NCBI RefSeq assembly: GCF_002216065.1
Contig: NZ_CP022282.1
Coordinates: forward strand, 1,860,001 to 1,924,000
Source: Chryseobacterium sp. T16E-39
GTDB lineage: Bacteria > Bacteroidota > Bacteroidia > Flavobacteriales > Weeksellaceae
Length of the DNA: 64,000 bases
Direction of reading: 5' to 3'
Position 1 is the stretch's first letter. Each line of letters opens with the position of its first letter. Both the position numbers and the translations under genes were made by a program. Shown in pieces: positions 52,566 to 61,196 of the stretch. The notes below the pieces were generated by a model. The model did no database searches. It had not been told where the DNA came from and was given only the letters and a program-made list of their open reading frames with translations.

Positions 52566-52619
52566 AAATTCAAATTTGGTTATTGTTTTTTCATGTCATA
52601 TCTGATCTAATTAACAATT

Positions 52620-52635
52620 CTACACTAAAGTGTAG
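52620..52635. promoter_or_regulatory. palindrome near the luxR-type gene
   Basis: CTACACT-AA-AGTGTAG, a perfect 7-bp inverted repeat 55-70 bases upstream of the regulator gene; candidate binding site for that regulator. Confidence 0.45.
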
Positions 52636-52880
52636 CATTTAGTTAATTCAATCCGTCTAAATTTATGAAAAATAATTCCCACGAGCAAGACATCTTTAAC
52701 GAAAATAATTATTGACTATAAGTTGTTTACAACGTCTATAATTTGTTTCCTTAAAAAAACTGAGGCATTTATTTCATTAATACAAGAATTAAAACGCTTC
52801 TCTTGCTTTAAATTGTTTTTAATTTAAAGAAGCATAACAATCTTTCTTTTTGATCTCAATAAGACAGATGTAAAAATACT

Positions 52881-52892
52881 TTCTTGCAAGAA
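52881..52892. promoter_or_regulatory. palindrome upstream of the precursor gene
   Basis: TTCTTGCAAGAA, a perfect 12-bp palindrome about 30 bases upstream of the promoter-like box, where an activator would bind. Confidence 0.45.
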
Positions 52893-52918
52893 GAGACCAG
52901 CGAAGGAGCTAATGTCTA

Positions 52919-52927
52919 TAAACTTTG
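52919..52927 (+). promoter_or_regulatory. promoter-like box of the precursor gene
   Basis: TAAACTTTG, the TAnnTTTG pattern with one extra spacer base; gives a leader of about 28 bases. Confidence 0.35.
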
Positions 52928-52960
52928 ATCCACAAAAAATCATTTTAAAAATTTATTATC

Positions 52961-53122
52961 ATGAAAAAAGCAAATTTTAACGCAAAAGAGTTTTTGAAAG
53001 TAAAAAACCTTTCTCCACTAGATCAAAACAAAGTAAGAGGTGGATTCGGAGCACAAGAAGCTGATAACGTAGTTGTACGTCAAGTACGTCAGGTAGTACA
53101 AGTTGTACAAGTAGTTTCTTAA
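52961..53122 (+). CDS. RiPP precursor peptide with double-glycine leader
   Basis: A 53-residue peptide. The leader (residues 1-28) begins MKKANFNAKEFLKVKNLSPL and ends KVRGG, a typical double-glycine site for C39 peptidases. The 25-residue core has FGAQEADNVV and then four V-x-Q triads (VRQ, VRQ, VVQ, VVQ at residues 39-50) and VVS. It has no Cys, no Thr and one Ser at the end, so lanthionine, thiazole and graspetide-type linkages are unlikely; Arg, Asn, Asp, Gln and Val remain as targets. It is followed by a strong hairpin and then by a cupin enzyme and a C39 ABC exporter on the same strand. Annotators often miss genes this short. Confidence 0.85.
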   Translation: MKKANFNAKEFLKVKNLSPLDQNKVRGGFGAQEADNVVVRQVRQVVQVVQVVS

Positions 53123-53130
53123 TATTACCT

Positions 53131-53168
53131 AGACAACAGAGAACCCCAATTCTCTGTTGTCTTTTTTT
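53131..53168 (+). terminator. hairpin between precursor and cupin genes
   Basis: Perfect 13-bp stem AGACAACAGAGAA / TTCTCTGTTGTCT, loop CCCCAA, T7. Strong enough to terminate most transcripts, so the precursor would be made in excess over the downstream proteins. Confidence 0.9.
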
Positions 53169-53187
53169 ATTTCAAAAACTAAATACT

Positions 53188-54531
53188 ATGGAAAATAATT
53201 TTACTAAAGATTTTTGGGAAAGTTTTATTGCTACCAATAAAAACTTCACTCAAACCTGTGTGATCAAAGATGTCATCTCAGAAGATTTGATCAAAAAACT
53301 GAAAGATGCAGTAGTTGATGGATTAATCAACAGATTTAAAACAAAAGATCATGATGGTTTCAGACTTTATTTTCCTTCTCAGGGAAAAGGTAAAGAAAAT
53401 AATGATTTTGTTGATGAATTATATAAAAACCCTCCTTTTGAAAATGAGGATATCATAGAATATTGTAATCGGGTTTTCAAAGAAAAATTCGGCCTGATCG
53501 TTAATTTCCTTGAAAGACATTCTGATTATATAGCAAAAGAACTTAGACTCATCACTGAACCCCTACTGGAAACCATTGGTATTCCAGCTACAGGAGTAGA
53601 TGTAACTGTTTTTATCGGAAACTACGGTTGGACACCCCTTGGAATCCATCAGGATCACAAAGGGGAAAACGTACTTCATTTCCATTTAGGTCCCGGAGAA
53701 AAAACAATGTACATATGGGATCAGGAAAAATATAAAGACCTTACGGGTACAAAACACAATAATTTTGATATAGAGCCTTTACTTGAACACGCTGAAAAAT
53801 ACGATTTTGGAGCTGGCGACTTATTCTATATGCCATGGAATAAATTTCATATCGGTAAAAGTGATGACCTTTCAGTTGGAGTAACATTTTGGTTCAACAA
53901 CCCTTCGAAGGTTAAATTTTTCGACAGAGTGCTTAATACTTTCTATACCAATTATCTGGACGTTAATAAGGATGTTCTGGAGCCTCAACATAATTACTTA
54001 GAAAATCACCAGACCTTTGAAGAGTTCCTTTCTCTTTTAAAGCTGGACGAAGATATATTAAAAGGATCCACTGAAGCATTCTTTAAATACCTGTATGACG
54101 AATACAAGAGTAGTTTACTAAGCAATGCAGGATGGCAGGCACCTCCTCAAACGAGAGAATCAGAGGATAAATATGATATCGATGGTTATGAATTTTTACT
54201 TGAAAAAGAGATTCATGCCAATGACCCCTTTAAAATGATCTACAAAGTAGATGAAAGCAAAGACACATTCTATCTTTTCGTAAGAGGTTCAAAAATAGAA
54301 ATGAGGTATCATCCTGAGCTAAAAAATATCGTTGATAACCTTAACACCCACAAAAGCTGGAAAGTAACAGATCTGTTAAAAGACCTGGAAACAGAATGGC
54401 CGATAGAAGCCGGTTTATATTTTCTTTCAATGATCTATAACAAAAAAGGGATTGAAATTGTAGGCGAAACTAAAACAGTGAAACAAACTGAGGATATTTT
54501 AACTGAGGATATTTTAATAGAAGAAAAATAA
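53188..54531 (+). CDS. JmjC-like cupin protein, candidate RiPP oxygenase
   Basis: A 447-residue protein with a central cupin domain of the JmjC / ribosomal-oxygenase type. The metal triad fits H154-x-D156 (GIHQDHKGENVLHFHLGPGE) and H221 (AGDLFYMPWNKFHIGKS), with strands YIWDQE and GVTFWF completing the barrel. Family knowledge: such enzymes use Fe(II) and 2-oxoglutarate to hydroxylate protein side chains. The C-terminal third is probably a helical/winged-helix dimer or substrate-binding part. The last residues come from a perfect 15-base tandem repeat (EDILTEDIL). The gene follows the precursor and overlaps the exporter start (TAATG). Hydroxylation of the precursor core is my inference. Confidence 0.78.
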   Translation: MENNFTKDFWESFIATNKNFTQTCVIKDVISEDLIKKLKDAVVDGLINRFKTKDHDGFRLYFPSQGKGKENNDFVDELYKNPPFENEDIIEYCNRVFKEKFGLIVNFLERHSDYIAKELRLITEPLLETIGIPATGVDVTVFIGNYGWTPLGIHQDHKGENVLHFHLGPGEKTMYIWDQEKYKDLTGTKHNNFDIEPLLEHAEKYDFGAGDLFYMPWNKFHIGKSDDLSVGVTFWFNNPSKVKFFDRVLNTFYTNYLDVNKDVLEPQHNYLENHQTFEEFLSLLKLDEDILKGSTEAFFKYLYDEYKSSLLSNAGWQAPPQTRESEDKYDIDGYEFLLEKEIHANDPFKMIYKVDESKDTFYLFVRGSKIEMRYHPELKNIVDNLNTHKSWKVTDLLKDLETEWPIEAGLYFLSMIYNKKGIEIVGETKTVKQTEDILTEDILIEEK

Positions 54532-56732
54532 TGAAATTTATTCCTCAACATGATAAAATGGACTGTGGTCCGTCATGTCTGGCTATGATCACTGCTTATT
54601 ATGGCAAAGCATACGGACTACAGTACTTACGTGATTATTGTTTTATATCCAGGGAAGGTGTTTCCATTCTTAGTATGAATGATGCAGCCACCAAAATTGG
54701 ATTTAAGACTTTAGCCACACAACTTGCTATTGAGGATTTAAAAAATGAATTCTTACCATGTGTCTTGCACTGGAACCAAAATCACTTTGTAGTTCTTACT
54801 AAAATTTCCAAACACTTTTTTAATAAGGAAAAAATATATACAATCGCTGATCCGGCACATGGAATTATCAAATTAACAGAAACTGAGTTTAAAAAGTCGT
54901 GGCTGAAAAACTCTGACAAAGGTATAGTATTGCTACTAGAGCCTACAGAAAACTTTTTCCAGGCTGAAAATGTTAAAGATAAAAAGGTATCCTTACAATA
55001 CGTTTATCAATATCTGAGTCCACATAAAAAACAGTTCCTGTGGTTATCATTGATTCTTCTGCTGGGAACAGTGGCTACTCTGGCCTTCCCTATTCTTACA
55101 CAAAAACTGATTGATGATGGTGTGAATAAGAAAAATCTAAGCATCATCACTTACATCCTTCTTGCCCAGCTGACATTTTTCCTTGGAAATATCATATTAG
55201 GAGTATTCCGTAACTGGATCATGTTGAGTGTTGGCAGTAGATTGAATATTAAAATCATATCCGACTTCCTTAAAAAACTGATGAGCTTACCGATAAAGTT
55301 CTTTGACACTAAATTTATGGGTGATTTTAATCAAAGAATACAGGATCATGAAAGGATAGAGCTTTTTCTTACTTCACAGAGCTTAGCGACTCTTTTCTCA
55401 ATGATTACCTTCTCGGTATTCTTTGTTGTCCTGTGGACCTATGATTTCAGGATTCTTGCGACCTATTTTATATTAACCATAATTTCAGTTGTATGGTCGC
55501 TGTATTGGCTAAAAAAAATAAAATCGTTAGATTATTTCAGATTCCGTGAAAAAAGTGAAAATCAGGAATCCATTTATGAGATCATTAATGGTATTTCCGA
55601 GATGAAACTGAATCAGTTTGAAGAACACAAACGTAAGGAATGGGAAGAAATCCAGCAAAAATTATTTAAAGTAAATATCCGGATTTTAAAGCTTGACCAA
55701 ATCCAACTTTCCGGATTCGAATTCATCAACCAGCTAAAGAATATTATCGTTACTTTCCTCGCTGCTTCTTTCGTAGTAAAGGGACATATGACATTAGGAG
55801 CCCTGCTGAGTGTATCCTATATCATCGGGCAAATGAACTCTCCCGTTAGCCAATTGATCAGCTTCTTTAAATCTTTACAGGATGCTAAGTTAAGCTTATC
55901 CCGTTTAAATGAAGTTCAAAATCATCCGGAAGAAGAACAGGAAGATCTGGTTCCTTTAATGAATGAAAAGTACACCACTCAAAACGGAATTCAGAAAGGG
56001 ATCTATTTTAAAAATGTCTCTTTTCAGTATGAGGGACCTCAATCCCCTTTTGTTCTTAAGGACATTGATCTTTTTATCCCTCAGGGAAAAGTTACTGCCA
56101 TTGTTGGAGCAAGTGGCAGTGGAAAAACAACATTGATGAAATTATTATTGAAATTCTATGAACCAACTTCTGGGGATATTTATTTCAATCATTCCAATTT
56201 AAAAGAAATTTCTCCAAAGAATTTAAGAAAAAACTGTGGGGTGGTGATGCAGGATGGTTATATATTTTCTGATACCATTGAAAGAAACATCGCAACCGGG
56301 GAAGAAATTCCGGATGATGATGTATTAGACTTTGCCCTTAAAACGGCCAATATTAAATCATTTGTAGATGAACTTCCTTTAGGACTAAACACAAAAATCG
56401 GAGCTTCAGGAAATGGAATATCTGGTGGGCAAAAACAAAGGATATTGATTGCAAGAGCCGTTTACAAACAGCCTTATTTTGTATTCTTTGATGAAGCGAC
56501 CTCTGCACTGGATGCAGAGAACGAAAAAGTCATCCATGATCATTTACAGGATTTCTTTAAAGGTAAAACTGTTCTGATTATTGCACACAGGCTTTCAACC
56601 GTTAAAAATGCAGACCAGATCATTGTTTTGAAAAAAGGAGAGATCGTAGAACAGGGAAATCACCAGTCGCTGGTAGAAAAAAAATCAGATTACTACAATC
56701 TGGTTAAAAACCAACTGGAACTGGGTGCGTAA
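54531..56732 (+). CDS. peptidase-containing ABC transporter (C39 exporter)
   Basis: A 733-residue PCAT-type exporter that removes double-glycine leaders and exports the mature peptide. The C39 peptidase domain (about 1-125) has catalytic C12 (MDCGPSCLAMI), H86 (NQNHFVVL) and D108 (IADPAHG). A six-helix membrane domain follows (about 165-445), then the ATPase domain with Walker A GASGSGKTT near 526, Q-loop VMQDGYIF, signature SGGQKQR near 631, Walker B FVFFDEATSALD near 650 and the His switch AHRLS. All key residues are present. Its ATG overlaps the cupin stop codon. Confidence 0.95.
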   Translation: MKFIPQHDKMDCGPSCLAMITAYYGKAYGLQYLRDYCFISREGVSILSMNDAATKIGFKTLATQLAIEDLKNEFLPCVLHWNQNHFVVLTKISKHFFNKEKIYTIADPAHGIIKLTETEFKKSWLKNSDKGIVLLLEPTENFFQAENVKDKKVSLQYVYQYLSPHKKQFLWLSLILLLGTVATLAFPILTQKLIDDGVNKKNLSIITYILLAQLTFFLGNIILGVFRNWIMLSVGSRLNIKIISDFLKKLMSLPIKFFDTKFMGDFNQRIQDHERIELFLTSQSLATLFSMITFSVFFVVLWTYDFRILATYFILTIISVVWSLYWLKKIKSLDYFRFREKSENQESIYEIINGISEMKLNQFEEHKRKEWEEIQQKLFKVNIRILKLDQIQLSGFEFINQLKNIIVTFLAASFVVKGHMTLGALLSVSYIIGQMNSPVSQLISFFKSLQDAKLSLSRLNEVQNHPEEEQEDLVPLMNEKYTTQNGIQKGIYFKNVSFQYEGPQSPFVLKDIDLFIPQGKVTAIVGASGSGKTTLMKLLLKFYEPTSGDIYFNHSNLKEISPKNLRKNCGVVMQDGYIFSDTIERNIATGEEIPDDDVLDFALKTANIKSFVDELPLGLNTKIGASGNGISGGQKQRILIARAVYKQPYFVFFDEATSALDAENEKVIHDHLQDFFKGKTVLIIAHRLSTVKNADQIIVLKKGEIVEQGNHQSLVEKKSDYYNLVKNQLELGA

Positions 56733-56764
56733 AACAATACAACTTCAATCACTATTTAAAAATA

Positions 56765-56795
56765 AAATGCCGGGTTTTTAAAAAACCCGGCATTT
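56765..56795. terminator. bidirectional terminator
   Basis: Stem AAATGCCGGGTTTTT / AAAAACCCGGCATTT around a one-base centre; GC core GCCGGG. Ends the peptide-system operon and the convergent outer-membrane protein operon. Confidence 0.85.
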
Positions 56796-56799
56796 GCTA

Positions 56800-57480
56800 T
56801 TAAAAAGGCAGTTTATAATTATACCCAACCTGTAAAAGATAAGGCAGCTGCGGTTTTGTTTTTAAGTCTTGTGATACGATAGCTCCCACTTTAAGATATA
56901 CTTCCTGATTACTAAAAGAGTATCCTCCCTGAACTGCACCATAGAAGTTCCCTCCGGTTGCCGGTTCATACCACCCATCTTTTACGTCAGGATAATCTTC
57001 TTTGTAGTGGTCAGTATGTTTAAAATGGGTGACGATGGCTTTATCAAATCCAATTTCAAGGGCAGCAAACCATTTTGGACGATAATATCCGATAGTTCCG
57101 GACATATCCAAGCCAAAATTCATGAGTTGTACATTTTCATTTTCATATTTCCGGAAAATACCCTGAGCTTTCGCTGAAAACTGTAGATTATTAAGTTTTA
57201 ACCATCTTACATTTGCACCTGCTTTCGTTTTAAAATCATCAAATAAACGCTCTCCCATAGGAACAGACGCTTCTATATTAACAATGGTGGGAAACAATTT
57301 GCTGTTGAATTTATATCCATATCCAAGACCAACAATAGCTCCATATTCAGCCCCTACATTCACATTGAGTATATGTCTTTCCTTGTCAGTAAGTCCTCCC
57401 CAGTTTACCGTCTGTGATAATGCCATGTTAGATACCAGGCTAAAAAAAGCTGCTGTTATATATAATTTATTATTTTTCAT
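56800..57480 (-). CDS. outer-membrane beta-barrel protein
   Basis: A 226-residue predicted outer-membrane barrel. Signal peptide LYITAAFFSLVSNMALSQ, then alternating amphipathic strands and a final strand ending LQVGYNYKLPF with a C-terminal Phe, the usual barrel-assembly signal. No enzyme motif. It begins five bases after the hydrolase gene, so both are one operon. A role with the neighbouring peptide system (export or immunity) is conceivable but not shown. Confidence 0.75.
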   Translation of the reverse strand: MKNNKLYITAAFFSLVSNMALSQTVNWGGLTDKERHILNVNVGAEYGAIVGLGYGYKFNSKLFPTIVNIEASVPMGERLFDDFKTKAGANVRWLKLNNLQFSAKAQGIFRKYENENVQLMNFGLDMSGTIGYYRPKWFAALEIGFDKAIVTHFKHTDHYKEDYPDVKDGWYEPATGGNFYGAVQGGYSFSNQEVYLKVGAIVSQDLKTKPQLPYLLQVGYNYKLPF

Positions 57481-57485
57481 TTCTC

Positions 57486-58505
57486 TTAAAGGCTGTTGAT
57501 AAAGTTGATAATTTTAGGTTTTGTCTGAGAGTTCCATGCATCCTTATTGGTGACGATACCATCGTGTCCGACATTTGAAACTTTAACGCTCTCCACATGT
57601 TTATAGGAAGAAGTTATCTTTTGAGCCCAGGAATCAGGATACGCCTTGTTTCTTTCACTGTAAAAAAACAATACCGGAGCGTTATAGTTTTGTAGACCGG
57701 CAGAAAAGTCTGATTTGTATTTATCCCCTACTTCAAACAAAGCGTCCATTATTACCGCTCCATCTCTCCAACCCGCACTTGAGTCAAAATCACCCTCTCC
57801 TGTAATATCATTTTTTGAACTCAGCATCGACATTTTATAATCTAATATTTCGTGCTGATCCTCTTTCCCGGAAATAAACTGATCCAGATAAGTGGCATCA
57901 TTAAGAATCTCACCCCATAATTTAAAGGATCTTGATTCCTTTACATAGTCCTCAACGTCATCCCATTTTAATCCGCCGGGTTCACATACTATAAGTCCCT
58001 GGACAGCTTCAGGATATTTACCAGCATATCCTGAAGCTAGCATAGCTCCCCACGAGTGGCCTAATAAGACGACTTTTTGATTGGGTGTCTTTTTATAATG
58101 GGCAATTACTGACTTTAATTCCTCAAACATAATATTGGTAGCCCCTGCTCCCTGTGACGTGTAAGAATTTTTGGAAAAGCGCTGTGATAATCCAGAACCC
58201 CGCTGATCATAAAACACAACACGATATCCCTGGGCGGCTAGATCCTTGCAATTCAGAAGGTATCTATAATCTCCACCAGGCCCGCCGTGAAGGGCAATAA
58301 TAAGAGTTCCGTTTTCAGGACCAAAAGCTTCAGAATGGAGTAAAGCGCCGTTGACACTGATTGCCGGCAAAGAAGAATCCTGGTCTACTGTTTTTGGAAC
58401 TAAATTTCCAGGCTCATCTATTGTCCGTCCCTCGGTACAGGAAAATAGTAATGTAAAAATTGTAAAAGAAGCGACCAAGGCATTCTTTTTTCTTAATGTT
58501 GTCAT
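57486..58505 (-). CDS. exported alpha/beta hydrolase, proline iminopeptidase-like (S33)
   Basis: A lipoprotein (signal LVASFTIFTLLFSC, lipobox LFSC) with an S33-type alpha/beta hydrolase domain. Motifs: HGGPGGDYRYL for the oxyanion hole, VVFYDQRGSGLSQRF, nucleophile GHSWGAML, and a C-terminal VGHDG with the catalytic His. These mark proline iminopeptidase-like peptidases. I start at ATG 58505 directly before the signal; the frame reaches ATG 58544. It would sit in the periplasm or at the surface and could trim small peptides. Confidence 0.85.
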   Translation of the reverse strand: MTTLRKKNALVASFTIFTLLFSCTEGRTIDEPGNLVPKTVDQDSSLPAISVNGALLHSEAFGPENGTLIIALHGGPGGDYRYLLNCKDLAAQGYRVVFYDQRGSGLSQRFSKNSYTSQGAGATNIMFEELKSVIAHYKKTPNQKVVLLGHSWGAMLASGYAGKYPEAVQGLIVCEPGGLKWDDVEDYVKESRSFKLWGEILNDATYLDQFISGKEDQHEILDYKMSMLSSKNDITGEGDFDSSAGWRDGAVIMDALFEVGDKYKSDFSAGLQNYNAPVLFFYSERNKAYPDSWAQKITSSYKHVESVKVSNVGHDGIVTNKDAWNSQTKPKIINFINSL

Positions 58506-58673
58506 AGTTTTCGGTTTAAAAATATTGATGCAAAGATTCATCAATTCCGAAAGCTAAGCGCCCCAACAGGAAGGTTGGCCCATGAAAAACAGCAAATACA
58601 AATAAATGACTATCAATTAATTATGCAAGTTGAAACGATTCCCTGAAACATGAAACGCTGAAAAAGAAAAGAA

Positions 58674-59783
58674 TTAAAATGTTTTTTGGTATTCTGTGGG
58701 AGTAACTCCCGTGTATTTTTTGAAATTTCTATTGAAGGATGTTTTAGAATTAAAACCACAGTCAAATGCGATAGCTAAGAAAGTATATTGCTTACTCTCT
58801 GGTTCTACAATTTTATTTAAAAATTCTTCAATCCTCTTCTCATTAATCAGTTCGTAAAAGTTCTTATTCTCCCTTGAATTGATAACCTGAGAAAGGTAGT
58901 TAGGATGAACTTTAAGCAATTCAGCCAGTTCATTTAAAGTGAGATTGGGATTAATAAATGGTTTTTCTTCATTTAAAACGATGATCAAGCGTCTATGAAT
59001 ATCTTCAATACTTTGTTCCGTCAATCCTGATTTCTGATATTTTTTATCTTCAGAATCAACAATATGAACCACTTCATCCGCTTCATCTTCACTTTCTTCT
59101 ATGGTAAAAAAGGAATTAGGCTGATTAAATACCTGCACCTGCTTAATTCCAAAATATCCTAACCACATAATAAAAACAGCAACAGCCCCATAAACAATAT
59201 CGGCATTTTGGTTTAAAAGAACCAAACCCCAAATCAATCCCATCCAGATAATGAGATACAGCAACCAATTAAAATTTATTTTCTCAGTATTGGAAAATTG
59301 CTGAACCATATTTTTACGGAATCGGTACAAAAGAAGGAATGAAACAGCTACATAAACAATCCCAGATATATAGATGCCATACAATCTAATAAGTAATTCA
59401 GTATTAAAACCTCTTCCTTCCTGTTTAAAAATACTAATCCTTTCACTAAAAGAGGCTGTGTAAAATGATAAAAACAAAAGATTACACATTAAAAAAGGTA
59501 AAAAATGCAATAACAATAATGATGAAAAAGGCTTAGGAGAGGTTTGTTTTTTTACATACAAATACAAAAAAGGTCCATAAAGCAATGGTAGTGTAAATCC
59601 TAAAAAAACAGAAGAGGGATATTCTGTATACTGATTGGTAAGGAATAAGTAGTGGGTCAACAAATTGACTCCAATGGTCAAAAGCCATCCCCCTAAAATG
59701 AAATCAGCTGAACTTTTACCTTTCTTGGTCAACAAAAGAAAAGTGAGAAAAAAAGCGATAAATATCCCAGAAAGATAAAGCAT
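58674..59783 (-). CDS. AraC-family regulator with membrane sensor domain
   Basis: A 369-residue regulator with about seven hydrophobic helices in residues 1-215 and a C-terminal AraC helix-turn-helix (about 265-369: LNELAELLKVHPNYLSQVIN, FLAIAFDCGFNSKTSFNRNFKKYTGVTPTEY in part). Such membrane AraC proteins sense outside signals. Encoded 168 bases upstream of the hydrolase-barrel operon in the same orientation and probably controls it. Confidence 0.88.
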   Translation of the reverse strand: MLYLSGIFIAFFLTFLLLTKKGKSSADFILGGWLLTIGVNLLTHYLFLTNQYTEYPSSVFLGFTLPLLYGPFLYLYVKKQTSPKPFSSLLLLHFLPFLMCNLLFLSFYTASFSERISIFKQEGRGFNTELLIRLYGIYISGIVYVAVSFLLLYRFRKNMVQQFSNTEKINFNWLLYLIIWMGLIWGLVLLNQNADIVYGAVAVFIMWLGYFGIKQVQVFNQPNSFFTIEESEDEADEVVHIVDSEDKKYQKSGLTEQSIEDIHRRLIIVLNEEKPFINPNLTLNELAELLKVHPNYLSQVINSRENKNFYELINEKRIEEFLNKIVEPESKQYTFLAIAFDCGFNSKTSFNRNFKKYTGVTPTEYQKTF

Positions 59784-59987
59784 ACAAAGCTTTTATTATT
59801 GGTTATAGCATTAATACATTTAATTGTCTGATCGACAAAAATAAAGAATAACTTTCATCTAATGATGACAAAACAAAATAAAAACGGCAGTTAATTGTTT
59901 CAATATAGAAATTAACTTCAGTTCTTAAAATTAGTTAATATAAGAGATCAAACCGCTAAATCCTTAATCTATATCTTGAAAATTACC

Positions 59988-59995
59988 TATCTTCG
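59988..59995 (+). promoter_or_regulatory. promoter-like box of the thioredoxin-family gene
   Basis: TATCTTCG, seven of eight positions of TAnnTTTG, 18 bases before ATG 60014. Confidence 0.35.
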
Positions 59996-60013
59996 CCTAC
60001 AAATTTTAATCGA

Positions 60014-61188
60014 ATGAAGAAGATCATCTCCGGATTATTTGTTTTTTTCACTGTACTTCTTTTTGCACAGGAAGCTATTCAGTTTCAGGATCTGCCTTTT
60101 AAAGACCTCGTTGCTAAAGCAAAGAAAGAAAATAAAATTATTTTTTTAGATGCTTATGCCTCATGGTGTGGTCCATGCAAACTGATGGAAAAAAATGTAT
60201 TTACAAAAAAATCCGTTGGAGATTATTATAATGCCAATTTCGTCAATGCCAGATTTGATATGGAAAAGGGAGAAGGAAGAGAAATTGCTGCCAAATATGG
60301 TGTTCGTTCCTACCCTACTTATTTATTTCTAAATGGAGATGGTGAATTGGTTTCTCAGAATCTCGGATACATGGAAGAAAGTGTTTTCCTTGCGATGGCA
60401 CAGGACATCAACTCCCCCAATAATAAAAAAGGTTCTTTAAAAGACCGTTTTGCTTCCGGTGAAAAAGACCCTGAATTTTTAATCAATGTCATGAAGTTAA
60501 ATTCTACTTCAGATTTTGATTTTGCAAAAAAAGCTTCAGAAAGATATTTTGAAAACAAAAAGAAAACGGAGGAACTTTCGAAAGATGATATTGGATTTTT
60601 ATTATTTTTCTAAAATCCGTAGAAGATCCTAATTATAAAATTTTCACTTCAAGAAAAGCCGATATTATCAAATATCTTCCTGAAGAAACTTACAAAGAGT
60701 TTGATCATCAGCTTATATTATCAAAAGTTGTAGCACAGTCTATTGATGATAAAAATAAGAAAATCAATGAAGACTATTTTCTGAAAACGGCAGAACCTTT
60801 AGTTGGAAAATATGAAGCTACCGTAAAACTGAATCAAACTAAAATCAGTTATTACGAACAAAATGAAAATTTCCCGGAGTACGAAAAAGCCGCTCTGGAA
60901 TATTATAAAAATTCGGATTCTTTTGAACCTAATCAATTATTAAAAGCAGCCTGGATATTCTCCGAGCATATCAAAACAACGTCTTCATTAAAAAAAGCTG
61001 TTGAGTGGGCAGAAAAATCGGTTATGAGAGGAGAAACATCTGAAAACACTTTTATTTTAGCAAAGCTTTATTTCTTAACGGGAAATAATGATATGGCAAA
61101 GACCTATGCTGAAATGTCTAAAAATATGGCAACACAATCTAACAAGGATGCTACTTTAGCAGAAGGATTGCTTAAACAAATCAAATAA
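60014..61188 (+). pseudogene. thioredoxin-family protein, split by a one-base frameshift
   Basis: Periplasmic thioredoxin-like protein: signal ISGLFVFFTVLLFAQ, thioredoxin fold with active site WCGPCK (C52, C55), then a helical C-terminal region with TPR character. The first frame stops at 60611-60613 after GFLLFF; the protein clearly goes on in the next frame (KSVEDPNYKIFTSRK to GLLKQIK, stop 61186-61188). One extra T in the T5 run at 60605-60609 would restore GFLLFFLKSVED and a product of about 391 residues. Either a recent mutation or a sequencing error in a homopolymer. The intact reading frame afterwards favours an error or a very young lesion. Confidence 0.85.
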
Positions 61189-61196
61189 TATTCAAT

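Larger units (their letters stand above)
52566..52960. other. regulatory region between the LuxR and precursor genes
   Basis: AT-rich and gene-free. It contains the palindromes at 52620-52635 and 52881-52892, an inverted repeat TTTAAATT / AATTTAAA at 52807-52828 with a T-rich loop, and a promoter-like TAAACTTTG at 52919-52927. Confidence 0.6.
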
